NCBI GenBank assembly: GCA_902787365.1
Contig: CADAGC010000025.1
Location: 1-39,305, forward strand
DNA length: 39,305 nucleotides
Reading direction: 5' to 3'
Source: an uncultured Ruminococcus sp.
GTDB lineage: Bacteria; Bacillota; Clostridia; Oscillospirales; Ruminococcaceae
The notes beneath the pieces were generated by a model, which was not told where the DNA came from, did no database searches, and was given only the letters and a program-made list of their open reading frames with translations. The translations under genes were made by a program, and so were the position numbers. Numbering within the stretch: position 1 is the first letter of the stretch; the number at the start of each line of letters is the position of its first letter. This document shows, piece by piece, positions 33,002 through 39,305 of the stretch.

Positions 33002-34480
33002 TTGAGAGCAAGCGGCATTTTAATGCACATTTCAAGCCTGCCTAACAGCTACGGCATAGGCAAGCTGGGTAAAGAGGCCTACGCATTTGCGGATTTTCTG
33101 AAAAAGGCAGGCCAGCGATATTGGCAGATACTGCCTATTTCCCCGACAAGCTACGGTGATTCGCCCTATCAGAGCTTCTCGATCTATGCGGGCAACCCCT
33201 ATTTTATTGACTTTGAGACACTTGAAAAAGAGGGGCTGTTAAAGGCTAATGAATACAAGAAGGTAGACTTCGGCAAGGATAGCGAGAGCGTTGACTTCGG
33301 AACACTTTACAAGACTGTTTTCAAAGTGCTCAAAAAGGCCTACAAGCGCTTTGAGCCTGATTTTGACTTCAAGAGATTTGAGTCAAACAACAAGTGGCTC
33401 GACAACTATGCGCTGTTTATGGCGCTAAAGGACGCTCACGGCGGCAAGGCGTGGGAGCACTGGGAAAAGCCCATAAGAAACTACGAAAAGGCCGCAGTAA
33501 AGGAAGCCAAGGAAAAATACAAGGCCGACATCGGCTTTTATAAATTCGTGCAGTATGAGTATTTCAAGCAGTGGATAGCCTTCAAGGAGTATGTTAACTC
33601 CCTCGGAATAAAGATAATAGGCGACATACCGATATATGTAGCCTACGACAGCGCCGATGTGTGGGCTGACCCGAAATACTTCCTGCTTGATGAGAACAAG
33701 ACGCCCATTGACGTGGCAGGCTGCCCGCCCGATGTTTTTGCGGCAAAGGGTCAGCTCTGGGGCAACCCCCTCTATCGGTGGGACGTTATGAAAGAAGAAA
33801 ACTACCGCTGGTGGATTTCACGCATACGCTCGGCGGCAGAGACTTATGATGTAGTCAGGATAGACCATTTCAGAGGGTTTGAGAGCTACTACTGCATACC
33901 CTACGGCAGAGAGGACGCCGTAATTGGCGAGTGGCGCAAAGGCCCCGATGCTGAGCTTTTCAAGGAAGTAAAGAGACAGCTCGGCAAGCTTGACATAATC
34001 GCTGAGGACCTGGGCTTCTTAACACCCAAGGTAAACAAGATGCTAAAGGCCTGCGGCTACCCCGGCATGAAGGTGCTGGAGTTTGCCTATGACCCCGAAT
34101 ACAAGAGCGGCTATCTGCCCCACAACTTCAAAAACGGCAACAACATCTGCTACACAGGCACTCACGACAATGAGACTCTTGTGGGCTGGGTTAACAGCTT
34201 AAAGAGAAAGGAAGCAAAGTTCTTCCGTGACTACCTGGGTGTCAGCAGGAACAGGGATATCCCCTGGGCGATGATACGCCTTGCGTGGTCAAGTGTCAGC
34301 GATACGGCGATAGCGCAGATGCAGGATTTCTTAGAGCTTGGCAGCAATGCGAGAATGAACATTCCCTCGACTCTCGGCGGCAACTGGCAGTGGAGAGCCA
34401 AGGAGGGCGTATTCACAGACGAGCTGGCAGAGCGCATACTTTCGCTGACTGAGATGTATAACAGGCTTGGCGAAGCTTAA
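33002..34480 (+). CDS. malQ: 4-alpha-glucanotransferase (amylomaltase, GH77)
   Basis: 492 residues, the normal size for a bacterial amylomaltase. RASGILMHISSLPNSYGIG opens the barrel, SPYQSFSIYAGNP is the sugar-binding loop, VRIDHFRGFESYY holds the catalytic Asp nucleophile, IAEDLGFLTP the acid/base Glu, and YTGTHDNETLVGW the transition-state Asp. It transfers maltosyl units between alpha-glucans in the cytoplasm. TTG 33002 is chosen because AAAGGG ends 8 bases upstream and the protein then begins at the conserved RASGIL; GTG 32993 overlaps the ribosome-binding site. The aldolase-like gene follows after 38 bases. Confidence 0.95.
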   Translation: MRASGILMHISSLPNSYGIGKLGKEAYAFADFLKKAGQRYWQILPISPTSYGDSPYQSFSIYAGNPYFIDFETLEKEGLLKANEYKKVDFGKDSESVDFGTLYKTVFKVLKKAYKRFEPDFDFKRFESNNKWLDNYALFMALKDAHGGKAWEHWEKPIRNYEKAAVKEAKEKYKADIGFYKFVQYEYFKQWIAFKEYVNSLGIKIIGDIPIYVAYDSADVWADPKYFLLDENKTPIDVAGCPPDVFAAKGQLWGNPLYRWDVMKEENYRWWISRIRSAAETYDVVRIDHFRGFESYYCIPYGREDAVIGEWRKGPDAELFKEVKRQLGKLDIIAEDLGFLTPKVNKMLKACGYPGMKVLEFAYDPEYKSGYLPHNFKNGNNICYTGTHDNETLVGWVNSLKRKEAKFFRDYLGVSRNRDIPWAMIRLAWSSVSDTAIAQMQDFLELGSNARMNIPSTLGGNWQWRAKEGVFTDELAERILSLTEMYNRLGEA

Positions 34481-34518
34481 TATAAAACAAAAAACCAAAA
34501 CGGAAAGGATAATCATAA

Positions 34519-35508
34519 ATGAGAAACGATAAACTTACCCCTGCCCAGCTTATGGGCTTCAGAGAGCAGATAAAGGTGCTCGATGCAACAGTCAGAGACG
34601 GCGGACTTGTAAACAGCTTCCGCTTTTCGGATGAGTTTGTAAAGGACTTATACAAGACAAACGTAAAAGCAGGCGTTGACTACATGGAGCTTGGCTACAA
34701 GGCTGACAAGACTATCTTCAATGAGGACGACTTCGGCAAGTGGAAGTTCTGCAATGAGGACGACATAAGAGACATAGTAGGCGACAACGACACAGACCTT
34801 AAGCTTTCTATTATGGCAGACGTTGGCAGATGCGACTACAAAAACGACATAATCGACCGCTCGAACAGCGCACTTGACATGATAAGGGTTGCTACATACG
34901 TTACCACAATGCCTGCGGCTATCGACATGATAGAAGACGCCGCAAAGAAGGGCTACGAGACTACCTGCAACATCATGGCTATATCCAATGCGCAGGAGGC
35001 TGACATAGACATAGCCCTCGATATGTTGGGCAAATCACCTGTAAACGGCGTATACATCGTTGACAGCTTCGGCTCGCTGATACCCGAGCAGGTAAAGAGA
35101 ATATGCAACAAGTACCTTGACATGGCCGACAAATACGGCAAGCAGATAGGCATTCACGCACACAACAACCAGCAGCTTGCCTTTGCAAACACGATAGAGG
35201 CGCTCTCAGAGGGCGTAAACCTCATAGATGCAACATACGACGGCATGGGCAGAGGTGCAGGCAACTGCCCTATGGAGCTGCTCTTGGGCTTCCTGAAAAA
35301 CCCGAAATACAAGCTCTTCCCTGTTATAAAGTTCATCGAGCAGCACATGAACAAGCTGCGTGAGGACGGCGTACTCTGGGGCTATGGCATACCTTACATG
35401 ATAACAGGCCAGTTCAACCAGCACCCGAGAGAGGCTATCGCATACAGCGAGGCTCACAGAAAGGATTATGCCGAGTTCTACAAGCACATACTCGACATCA
35501 ACTCTTGA
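34519..35508 (+). CDS. DRE-TIM metallolyase (HMGL-like aldolase), substrate unknown
   Basis: 329 residues with a TIM-barrel HMGL-like core. LDATVRDGGLVNSF (21-34) carries the DRE-TIM active-site Asp and Arg-Asp; VDYMELGYK, GVYIVDSFGSL and GIHAHNNQQLA (metal-binding histidines), then YDGMGRGAGNCPMELLL, complete the set. The closest described activities are 4-hydroxy-2-oxovalerate aldolases, but the partner acetaldehyde dehydrogenase is missing, so the substrate is open. AAAGGA precedes the ATG and it is probably co-transcribed with malQ. Confidence 0.85.
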   Translation: MRNDKLTPAQLMGFREQIKVLDATVRDGGLVNSFRFSDEFVKDLYKTNVKAGVDYMELGYKADKTIFNEDDFGKWKFCNEDDIRDIVGDNDTDLKLSIMADVGRCDYKNDIIDRSNSALDMIRVATYVTTMPAAIDMIEDAAKKGYETTCNIMAISNAQEADIDIALDMLGKSPVNGVYIVDSFGSLIPEQVKRICNKYLDMADKYGKQIGIHAHNNQQLAFANTIEALSEGVNLIDATYDGMGRGAGNCPMELLLGFLKNPKYKLFPVIKFIEQHMNKLREDGVLWGYGIPYMITGQFNQHPREAIAYSEAHRKDYAEFYKHILDINS

Positions 35509-35577
35509 AGGGATCAATGCGCCACGGTGGAGGGCGGCGAGCTGCTCTACAGCGCATTCCAAATCTGACAGATATTA

Positions 35578-35618
35578 CAAAGGCCGAAGGCGTTATGCTT
35601 TCGGTCTTTGCTTTTTTT
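35578..35618 (+). terminator. intrinsic terminator after the aldolase-like gene
   Basis: AAAGGCCGAAGGC (35579-35591) pairs with GCTTTCGGTCTTT (35597-35609), loop GTTAT, followed by GCTTTTTTT. Confidence 0.88.
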
Positions 35619-35628
35619 ATATTTCCTC

Positions 35629-35657
35629 TTGCAAAATCGTAACAAATGTGATATAAT
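35629..35657 (+). promoter_or_regulatory. extended -10 promoter of the phosphoribosyltransferase-like gene
   Basis: TTGCAA (35629-35634), 17-bp spacer, TATAAT (35652-35657) preceded by TGA. The start should be near 35664, about 34 bases before the ATG. Confidence 0.75.
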
Positions 35658-35697
35658 ATATTCACAAGAAAAATTATATCACGGGAGGCTGATAATA

Positions 35698-36327
35698 ATG
35701 GAAGAACGTATGCAGACCATTGAATCCGCAAAGAATAAAAAGGTCAAGATCGGCGTTATACCCGGTCACTATGCAACTAACCACTCACACATCAACTACT
35801 ACGTTGCCATGACCGAGATAAAGTCAAGCTTCAAAATGGCTAAAGAGGCAGCGAGCGAGCTGGCGCTCACCTATGCAAGCACTCATATCGAGACTATAAT
35901 CTGCATGGAGGGCACAGAGATACTCGGCGCATTCTTAGCGCAGGAGCTTTCTGCAAGCGGTATAAACAAGGGCGAGGACATAAGCGTTGTTACCCCCGAG
36001 CTTAACGCCGTTAATCAGATGATATTCAGAGACAACACACAGAAGGCTATATGGGGCAAGCAGGTGCTGCTGCTCATATCCTCGGCTTCTACAGGCAAGA
36101 CCATAAACAGGGCTGTTGACTGCCTGCACTACTACAGCGGCAATCTTGCTGCTGTGGCTGCCATATTCTCGGCTATCAACGAGATAGACGGTATGAAGGT
36201 ACACGCCCTCTTCACCGAGAAGGATATGCCCGATTACAAGAACTACGCCCCCGCCGAGTGCCCTATGTGCAAGGCCGGCAAGAAGGTCGATGCGCTTGTT
36301 AACAGCTTCGGCTATTCCAAGATCTGA
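35698..36327 (+). CDS. orotate-phosphoribosyltransferase-like protein
   Basis: 209 residues. IETIICMEGTEILGAFLAQELS (65-86) resembles the OPRT nucleotide-binding strand, and the C-terminal ECPMCKAGKKVDAL is typical of OPRT-like proteins in Clostridia. The PRPP-binding loop, normally VDDVxTTG, reads VLLLISSASTGKT (123-135): the two acidic residues are Ser-Ser. It may bind a phosphoribosyl ligand without normal transferase activity, or use another substrate. No other pyrimidine gene is near. ATG 35698 has GGGAGG 8-10 bases upstream. It is monocistronic between its own promoter and terminator. Confidence 0.75.
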   Translation: MEERMQTIESAKNKKVKIGVIPGHYATNHSHINYYVAMTEIKSSFKMAKEAASELALTYASTHIETIICMEGTEILGAFLAQELSASGINKGEDISVVTPELNAVNQMIFRDNTQKAIWGKQVLLLISSASTGKTINRAVDCLHYYSGNLAAVAAIFSAINEIDGMKVHALFTEKDMPDYKNYAPAECPMCKAGKKVDALVNSFGYSKI

Positions 36328-36334
36328 TGATATC

Positions 36335-36366
36335 AAGGCCGCTTCCGTGAGGGGGCGGCTTTTTTG
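36335..36366 (+). terminator. intrinsic terminator after the OPRT-like gene
   Basis: GGCCGCTTCC (36337-36346) pairs with GGGGGCGGCT (36351-36360), loop GTGA, followed by TTTTTTG. Confidence 0.88.
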
Positions 36367-36466
36367 TAGTATCTTACAAGAATTTTGCGGCTTGTTTGAT
36401 AATATAGACGAGTGTGACAAATTGCGAGAAAACAAATGAACAAATTGTAAAGATTACAAAATGCTA

Positions 36467-36495
36467 TTGACAACGGCGCTGATTTGTGATAAAAT
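36467..36495 (+). promoter_or_regulatory. tRNA operon promoter
   Basis: TTGACA (36467-36472), 17-bp spacer, TAAAAT (36490-36495) preceded by TGA (extended -10). The first tRNA begins 33 bases after the -10. The region 36367-36466 is AT-rich and shows no gene. Confidence 0.8.
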
Positions 36496-36528
36496 ATTTT
36501 ATGTTGCGAAACACAAAACAAACACTAC

Positions 36529-36604
36529 GCTGGTGTAGCTCAGTTGGTAGAGCAGCTGATTTGTAATCAGCAGGTCGGGGGTTCGAGTCCGTCCACCAGC
36601 TCCA
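36529..36604 (+). tRNA. tRNA-Thr (UGU)
   Basis: Acceptor stem GCTGGTG/CACCAGC with discriminator T and encoded CCA (36602-36604). D-stem GCTC/GAGC, anticodon stem GCTGA/TCAGC with loop TTTGTAA giving anticodon TGT (36562-36564), and a T-loop GTTCGAGTC. All arms are intact, 76 bases in total. Confidence 0.96.
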
Positions 36605-36622
36605 TTTTTTAATTTAATACCT

Positions 36623-36707
36623 GGGAGAGTTCCCGAGTGGCCAAAGGGGGCAGACTGTAAATCTGTTGCTTCTAGCTTCGATGGTTCGAATCCATCCTCT
36701 CCCACCA
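36623..36707 (+). tRNA. tRNA-Tyr (GUA)
   Basis: Acceptor stem GGGAGAG/CTCTCCC, discriminator A and encoded CCA. The anticodon loop CTGTAAA gives GTA. The extra arm TGCTTCTAGCTTCG is long, as expected for a bacterial class II tyrosine tRNA. It is 18 bases after tRNA-Thr, a common pairing in Firmicutes. Confidence 0.96.
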
Positions 36708-36831
36708 GAAACGCCCTCGTCGCTGATGCGACGGGGGCTTAGTTAATAGTGAAGAGTGAATAGTGAATAGTTTCAAGAGGGCGTTTCTGTACTATTCATT
36801 ATTCACTCTTCACTTTTCACTATTCACTAAA
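36707..36831. repeat. interlocked inverted repeats downstream of tRNA-Tyr
   Basis: AGAAACGCCCTC (36707-36718) is matched exactly by GAGGGCGTTTCT (36777-36788). Between and after these, a GTGAATA-type array (AGTGAAGAGTGAATAGTGAATAG, about 36748-36770) is mirrored by CTATTCATTATTCACTCTTCAC (about 36792-36813) and further CACTATTCAC. The order is a-b-a'-b'. A third hairpin, GCCCTCGTCGC/GCGACGGGGGC (36713-36738), may end the tRNA transcript. Heptad repeats like these are typical of dispersed non-coding elements. Confidence 0.65.
36713..36738 (+). terminator. terminator-like hairpin after the tRNA pair
   Basis: An 11-bp stem, GCCCTCGTCGC with GCGACGGGGGC, loop TGAT. It is followed by TTAGTTAA rather than a T-run, so it may act with processing or Rho. 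Confidence 0.5.
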
Positions 36832-36845
36832 AAGGAATGAATAAA

Positions 36846-37199
36846 ATGGATAGTCCAATATTAGAAAAATCATTAAAGCTTGCTGCAAGGATAGTAAGGT
36901 TATATCAATACCTTGTAAAAGAGAAAAAAGAAAGCATTATTTCTAAGCAGATCATCAGAAGCGGGACTTCGATCGGTGCAAATGCTAATGAAGCAGTTTA
37001 CGGCGTTAGTTCTGCCGACTTTATTTCAAAACTGCAAATATCTCTTAAAGAGTGTGCCGAGACCGAATACTGGCTAAAGCTTCTGATACTGTCTGAATAC
37101 ATTGAAAAAGAACACGGCGAATCAATGCTTAATGACTGCCTTGAGATCAAGAGGATACTTATAGCTTCGCTTAAAACTGTAAAGGACAACAAAAAATAA
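36846..37199 (+). CDS. four-helix-bundle protein (S23 rRNA-IVP-like family)
   Basis: 117 residues, all helical. LARIVRLYQYLVKEKKESIISKQIIRSGTSIGANANEA and FISKLQISLKECAETEYWLKLL are the hallmark of the TIGR02436/S23 four-helix-bundle family, first known from intervening sequences in 23S rRNA genes and now found scattered in bacterial accessory regions. Function is unknown. ATG 36846 is used (AAAGGA 9-10 bases upstream); ATG 36837 touches that site. The gene lies right after the tRNA-linked repeat and is AT-richer than the core genes. Confidence 0.85.
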   Translation: MDSPILEKSLKLAARIVRLYQYLVKEKKESIISKQIIRSGTSIGANANEAVYGVSSADFISKLQISLKECAETEYWLKLLILSEYIEKEHGESMLNDCLEIKRILIASLKTVKDNKK

Positions 37200-37205
37200 T
37201 GTCAT

Positions 37206-37245
37206 CTTTTTTGCACTGGAGTCACATGACTGCCCAGCAAAAAAG
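37206..37245. other. nested palindrome between two accessory genes
   Basis: CTTTTTTGC (37206-37214) pairs with GCAAAAAAG (37237-37245), enclosing CTGG/CCAG and GTCA-CA-TGAC (37221-37230). Without a following T-run it is not a clear terminator; it could be a binding site or an end of a mobile repeat. Confidence 0.45.
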
Positions 37246-37296
37246 TGATAGCACTGACAATGCGATATTCATCAAAAATGATTGGAGTGGAATGAA

Positions 37297-38220
37297 ATGA
37301 AAAAGATTGTATTGATACTAATGTTGATTTGTTCAATTCAACTGTGTGGTTGTTCAGACAACAGCATCAGCGGCAGCTCAGATTACTCAAATCAAAACAG
37401 TTCATCAGTTTCTGATGATAATATCATATCAAACCCAAAGAATGAAGTTGGAAACGGCTACATTATAATCAATGACGAGTTAGATTATCCTTCTTGTCTC
37501 AAAGACTTCCGGTATGATTGCGGAGATAAGGTGATTGATTATTGGGGGAATGAGGTTTTCTCTGTCTCCGAAAATGATTTGATGTTCAGTTGTGGTGTTT
37601 CGGCGCATAAGTTTGAAAATGGTCTTTATGGCTACATTGACAAAAATGGTAAAACTGTTATCGAACCTGTTTTCAGTGAAGCTCGTCCATTTGTAAATGG
37701 AAGTGCCTTGGTAATGCAGAATGATGAAAGCTATTATATCGACCTGAACGGAAACAAAAGTGAAGATAAAACGCATGAAGGGTATCACGGCGACTTGACA
37801 AAGCATGACTATTACAGTACATTTACAGGACAATACTTGATCTATCAAGATGCAGATGCGGAAAACACCGGCGTAAACTATGGTTATTCAGATGCAAATG
37901 GTCAAGACACCGATATGCCGAATATAACAAAAGCATTTTCATTTATCAATGGATTCGCCTTAGTTGAAGCTACTGAAAACAACAGGAAGGAATATTATTT
38001 TATTGATGAGAATCTTCAACGTGTAACTGATTTCCCGGATGAGATTGAAGACCGCATTTATTTTCGCAATAATATGGAAACCATTCATCTGGAAGGTGAA
38101 CTGTTGCTTGGACTTGAATACATATATGGTGACGGATACTTTGTTGTCAACACGGGTACTGCAAGAGAACCAAAATTTGAACTTTATAAGATTATTCCTG
38201 AATTGTATCAGCCGAGATAG
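37297..38220 (+). CDS. WG-repeat lipoprotein
   Basis: About 307 residues. The signal peptide ends with the lipobox LCGC (Cys about 19), followed by a Ser/Asn-rich linker. YGYIDKNGKTVIEPVFSEARPFVNGSALV and related stretches (YYIDLNGNK, YGYSDANGQD, FINGFALVEA, YYFIDENLQRV) are WG-type repeats predicted to form beta-hairpin units. Function is unknown; such proteins are common surface accessory proteins. ATG 37297 has GGAGTGG upstream; TTG 37282 is less likely. Base composition and codon use (many AAT, TAT, GAT, ATT) differ sharply from the GC-richer core genes, suggesting recent acquisition. Confidence 0.8.
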   Translation: MKKIVLILMLICSIQLCGCSDNSISGSSDYSNQNSSSVSDDNIISNPKNEVGNGYIIINDELDYPSCLKDFRYDCGDKVIDYWGNEVFSVSENDLMFSCGVSAHKFENGLYGYIDKNGKTVIEPVFSEARPFVNGSALVMQNDESYYIDLNGNKSEDKTHEGYHGDLTKHDYYSTFTGQYLIYQDADAENTGVNYGYSDANGQDTDMPNITKAFSFINGFALVEATENNRKEYYFIDENLQRVTDFPDEIEDRIYFRNNMETIHLEGELLLGLEYIYGDGYFVVNTGTAREPKFELYKIIPELYQPR

Positions 38221-38233
38221 TGATAGAAGTAAC

Positions 38234-38267
38234 CCAAACTGAACCACAGAGTTCAGTTTGGTTTTTT
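38234..38267 (+). terminator. intrinsic terminator after the WG-repeat gene
   Basis: A perfect 11-bp stem, CCAAACTGAAC (38234-38244) with GTTCAGTTTGG (38251-38261), followed by TTTTTTC. Confidence 0.92.
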
Positions 38268-38558
38268 CTTATGCCAAAACATATTGTTAATATGCTATTT
38301 CCCGGCTTTGAGCGTTTTGGGAGAATCAAATGTTATACAAAACCGTGAAATCTTCTATCGCCGTGTCAGGGAGTATGAACTCCGTCACGGCATCACCGAG
38401 CCGACCTCTGCTTGATATATAGCAATATAGTTTGTTGAGTATGCACATTTTTTCGCAGTCCTTTTATGCAATCCTTCAAAGTTGTAATGTTGCCATTGAC
38501 AACTCAACGTTTGCACGATATACTGATATCAGAAAGTTGAAACGGTAGTGTTTACAAC
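38268..38558. other. intergenic stretch with a short coding remnant
   Basis: No complete gene. Codons from about 38341 read NREIFYRRVREYELRHGITEP and end at TGA near 38416, without start or ribosome-binding site; this looks like a tail fragment of a lost gene. A hairpin CCGTG/CACGG with GAGT/ACTC lies inside it. The remainder is AT-rich. Confidence 0.35.
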
Positions 38559-38587
38559 TTTACAAATCACCAAAATCATGTTATAAT
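38559..38587 (+). promoter_or_regulatory. promoter-like sequence immediately before the pseudogene
   Basis: TTTACA (38559-38564), 17-bp spacer, TATAAT (38582-38587) with TGT upstream. The ribosome-binding site AGGAGG starts only two bases after the -10, so a transcript started here at the normal distance would lack it. Confidence 0.55.
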
Positions 38588-38602
38588 CAGGAGGTACCTA
38601 TT

Positions 38603-39127
38603 ATGAAAATCGCAGTAGTTTGTGCAAATGGCAAGGCAGGTCAGCTTATCGTGAAATAGGCTGTTGACAGAGGGCTTGATGTTACCGCAGTTGTCAAGGG
38701 CGACAACAAGTCCGTTGCTCAGAATGTTATCGTGAAAGATCTGTTCGACCTGACCGCAGCAGACCTTGCAGACTTTGACGCAGTTGTGGATGCTTTCGGC
38801 GCATGGACACCCGAGACACTTCCTCAGCACTCCACTTCACTTGCTCACCTATGCGACATTCTTTCGGGAACTGACACAAGACTTCTCGTTGTCGGCGGTG
38901 CAGGAAGCCTGTATGTGAACGCTGAGCATACCGCCTGTGTTTCTGACGGTGCTGATTTCCCCGAAGTGTTCAAGCCGCTGGCTTCTGCTATGGCAAAGGC
39001 GCTGGGTGAACTCCGTCAGAGAAATGACGTAAAGTGGACATGTTCCGTCTGCGGAGGTATCATCTGTGTCCACACAGGTGTGTGCAGCGATTGTGGTAAG
39101 CAGTGCGCCGGTTCAATGAAGCACTGA
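38603..39127 (+). pseudogene. broken NmrA/NAD(P)-binding oxidoreductase fused to a DUF3795-like tail
   Basis: AGGAGG precedes ATG 38603. Codons read MKIAVVCANGKAGQLIVK, the Rossmann start of an NAD(P)H-binding (pfam13460-like) protein, then TAG at 38657-38659 followed in the same frame by AVDRGLDVTAVVKGDN and the rest of the family pattern (FDAVVDAFGAWTPETLPQHS, LLVVGGAGSLYV, LRQRNDVKWT). A single G-to-T change of a GAG codon would explain the stop. After KWT the expected C-terminus is replaced by CSVCGGIICVHTGVCSDCGK, a cysteine pattern resembling the end of DUF3795 proteins. A deletion therefore seems to have joined two genes. Confidence 0.78.
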
Positions 39128-39146
39128 TGCAAAGAGGGAGATTGGA

Positions 39147-39305
39147 ATGCAGGAAATCACATTTGAAAAAGGAAACGAACTGTATCTGAAGGATTGCAGG
39201 GACGCACTATGTCAGTCCATACTCGGCGAAAGATACTTTTCTTCGCCTGGAAGTGCGGAAGACGCGATCCTTGAAGGGATCCGCCAAGAGAATTTGTATG
39301 TGGCG
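39147..39305 (+). CDS. GNAT-family acetyltransferase, N-terminal part (runs off the window)
   Basis: The first 53 codons: MQEITFEKGNELYLKDCRDA, then LCQSILGERYFSSPGSAEDAI and LEGIRQENLYVA. The N-terminal strand, helix and second strand, with the Leu-Gly-x-x-Tyr-Phe element, match a GNAT subgroup of Clostridia. AGAGGGAG sits 6 bases before the ATG. The acetyl-CoA motif lies beyond the window, so family placement is provisional. Confidence 0.6.
   Translation, partial: MQEITFEKGNELYLKDCRDALCQSILGERYFSSPGSAEDAILEGIRQENLYVA

Noticed and set aside
36741-36836. CRISPR-like array in the GTGAATA repeats
   Set aside because: The units are about 7 bases with no spacers and are arranged as inverted repeats.

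Overview
The window looks like chromosome of a Ruminococcus-type Oscillospiraceae bacterium (Firmicutes/Clostridia). The reasons are a sigma-F operon with the classical SpoIIAA-SpoIIAB-SigF order, a SpoVAC homologue, a secreted protein ending in (broken) type I dockerin repeats, Gram-positive ribosome-binding sites, and many consensus TTGACA/TATAAT promoters with extended -10 elements. No source organism is stated; this is inferred from gene content.

Layout. 74-1520 (minus): spoIIAA-spoIIAB-sigF. 1521-2302: long regulatory gap holding a small inverted-repeat element, several palindromes, a near-perfect promoter and a leader with a terminator-like hairpin. 2303-15747 (plus): an 11-gene ABC-transporter locus with two LolD/MacB-type ATPases (the second carrying a C-terminal AbrB-like domain), one 979-residue substrate-binding protein with two beta-sandwich modules, two complete pairs of carbohydrate-type permeases, an NHL/TPR membrane-anchored protein, a Yip1-family membrane protein and a DUF5696 exoprotein. 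15936-19952: a cell-envelope module (SGNH hydrolase, DUF4358 lipoprotein, MBOAT acyltransferase, DHHW/AlgX-like protein), probably for O-acetylation of a surface polymer. 20264-24401: NAD synthetase, an Ig-like/SGNH exoprotein and a solitary spoVAC.

24446-31205 (minus): DUF3810 peptidase-like protein, C39-like lipoprotein, tsaE, tsaB, DUF2461 protein, RlmI-type methyltransferase, and the dockerin protein with a frameshift inside the dockerin. 31338-36327: a 58-residue protein, two unknown membrane proteins, malQ, a DRE-TIM aldolase-like protein and an orotate-phosphoribosyltransferase-like protein. 36529-36707: tRNA-Thr(UGU) and tRNA-Tyr(GUA). 36837-39305: a more AT-rich, accessory-looking tail with a four-helix-bundle protein, a WG-repeat lipoprotein, a doubly damaged chimeric oxidoreductase/DUF3795 pseudogene, and the start of a GNAT acetyltransferase.

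The two strongest observations are (1) the large ABC locus, whose ATPase type, doubled permeases and accessory proteins do not match textbook sugar importers, and (2) two copies of an exactly 172-bp palindromic element, each flanked by its own 4-bp direct repeat, each placed at the predicted transcription start of a gene, whose arms differ in sequence between copies yet remain self-complementary.
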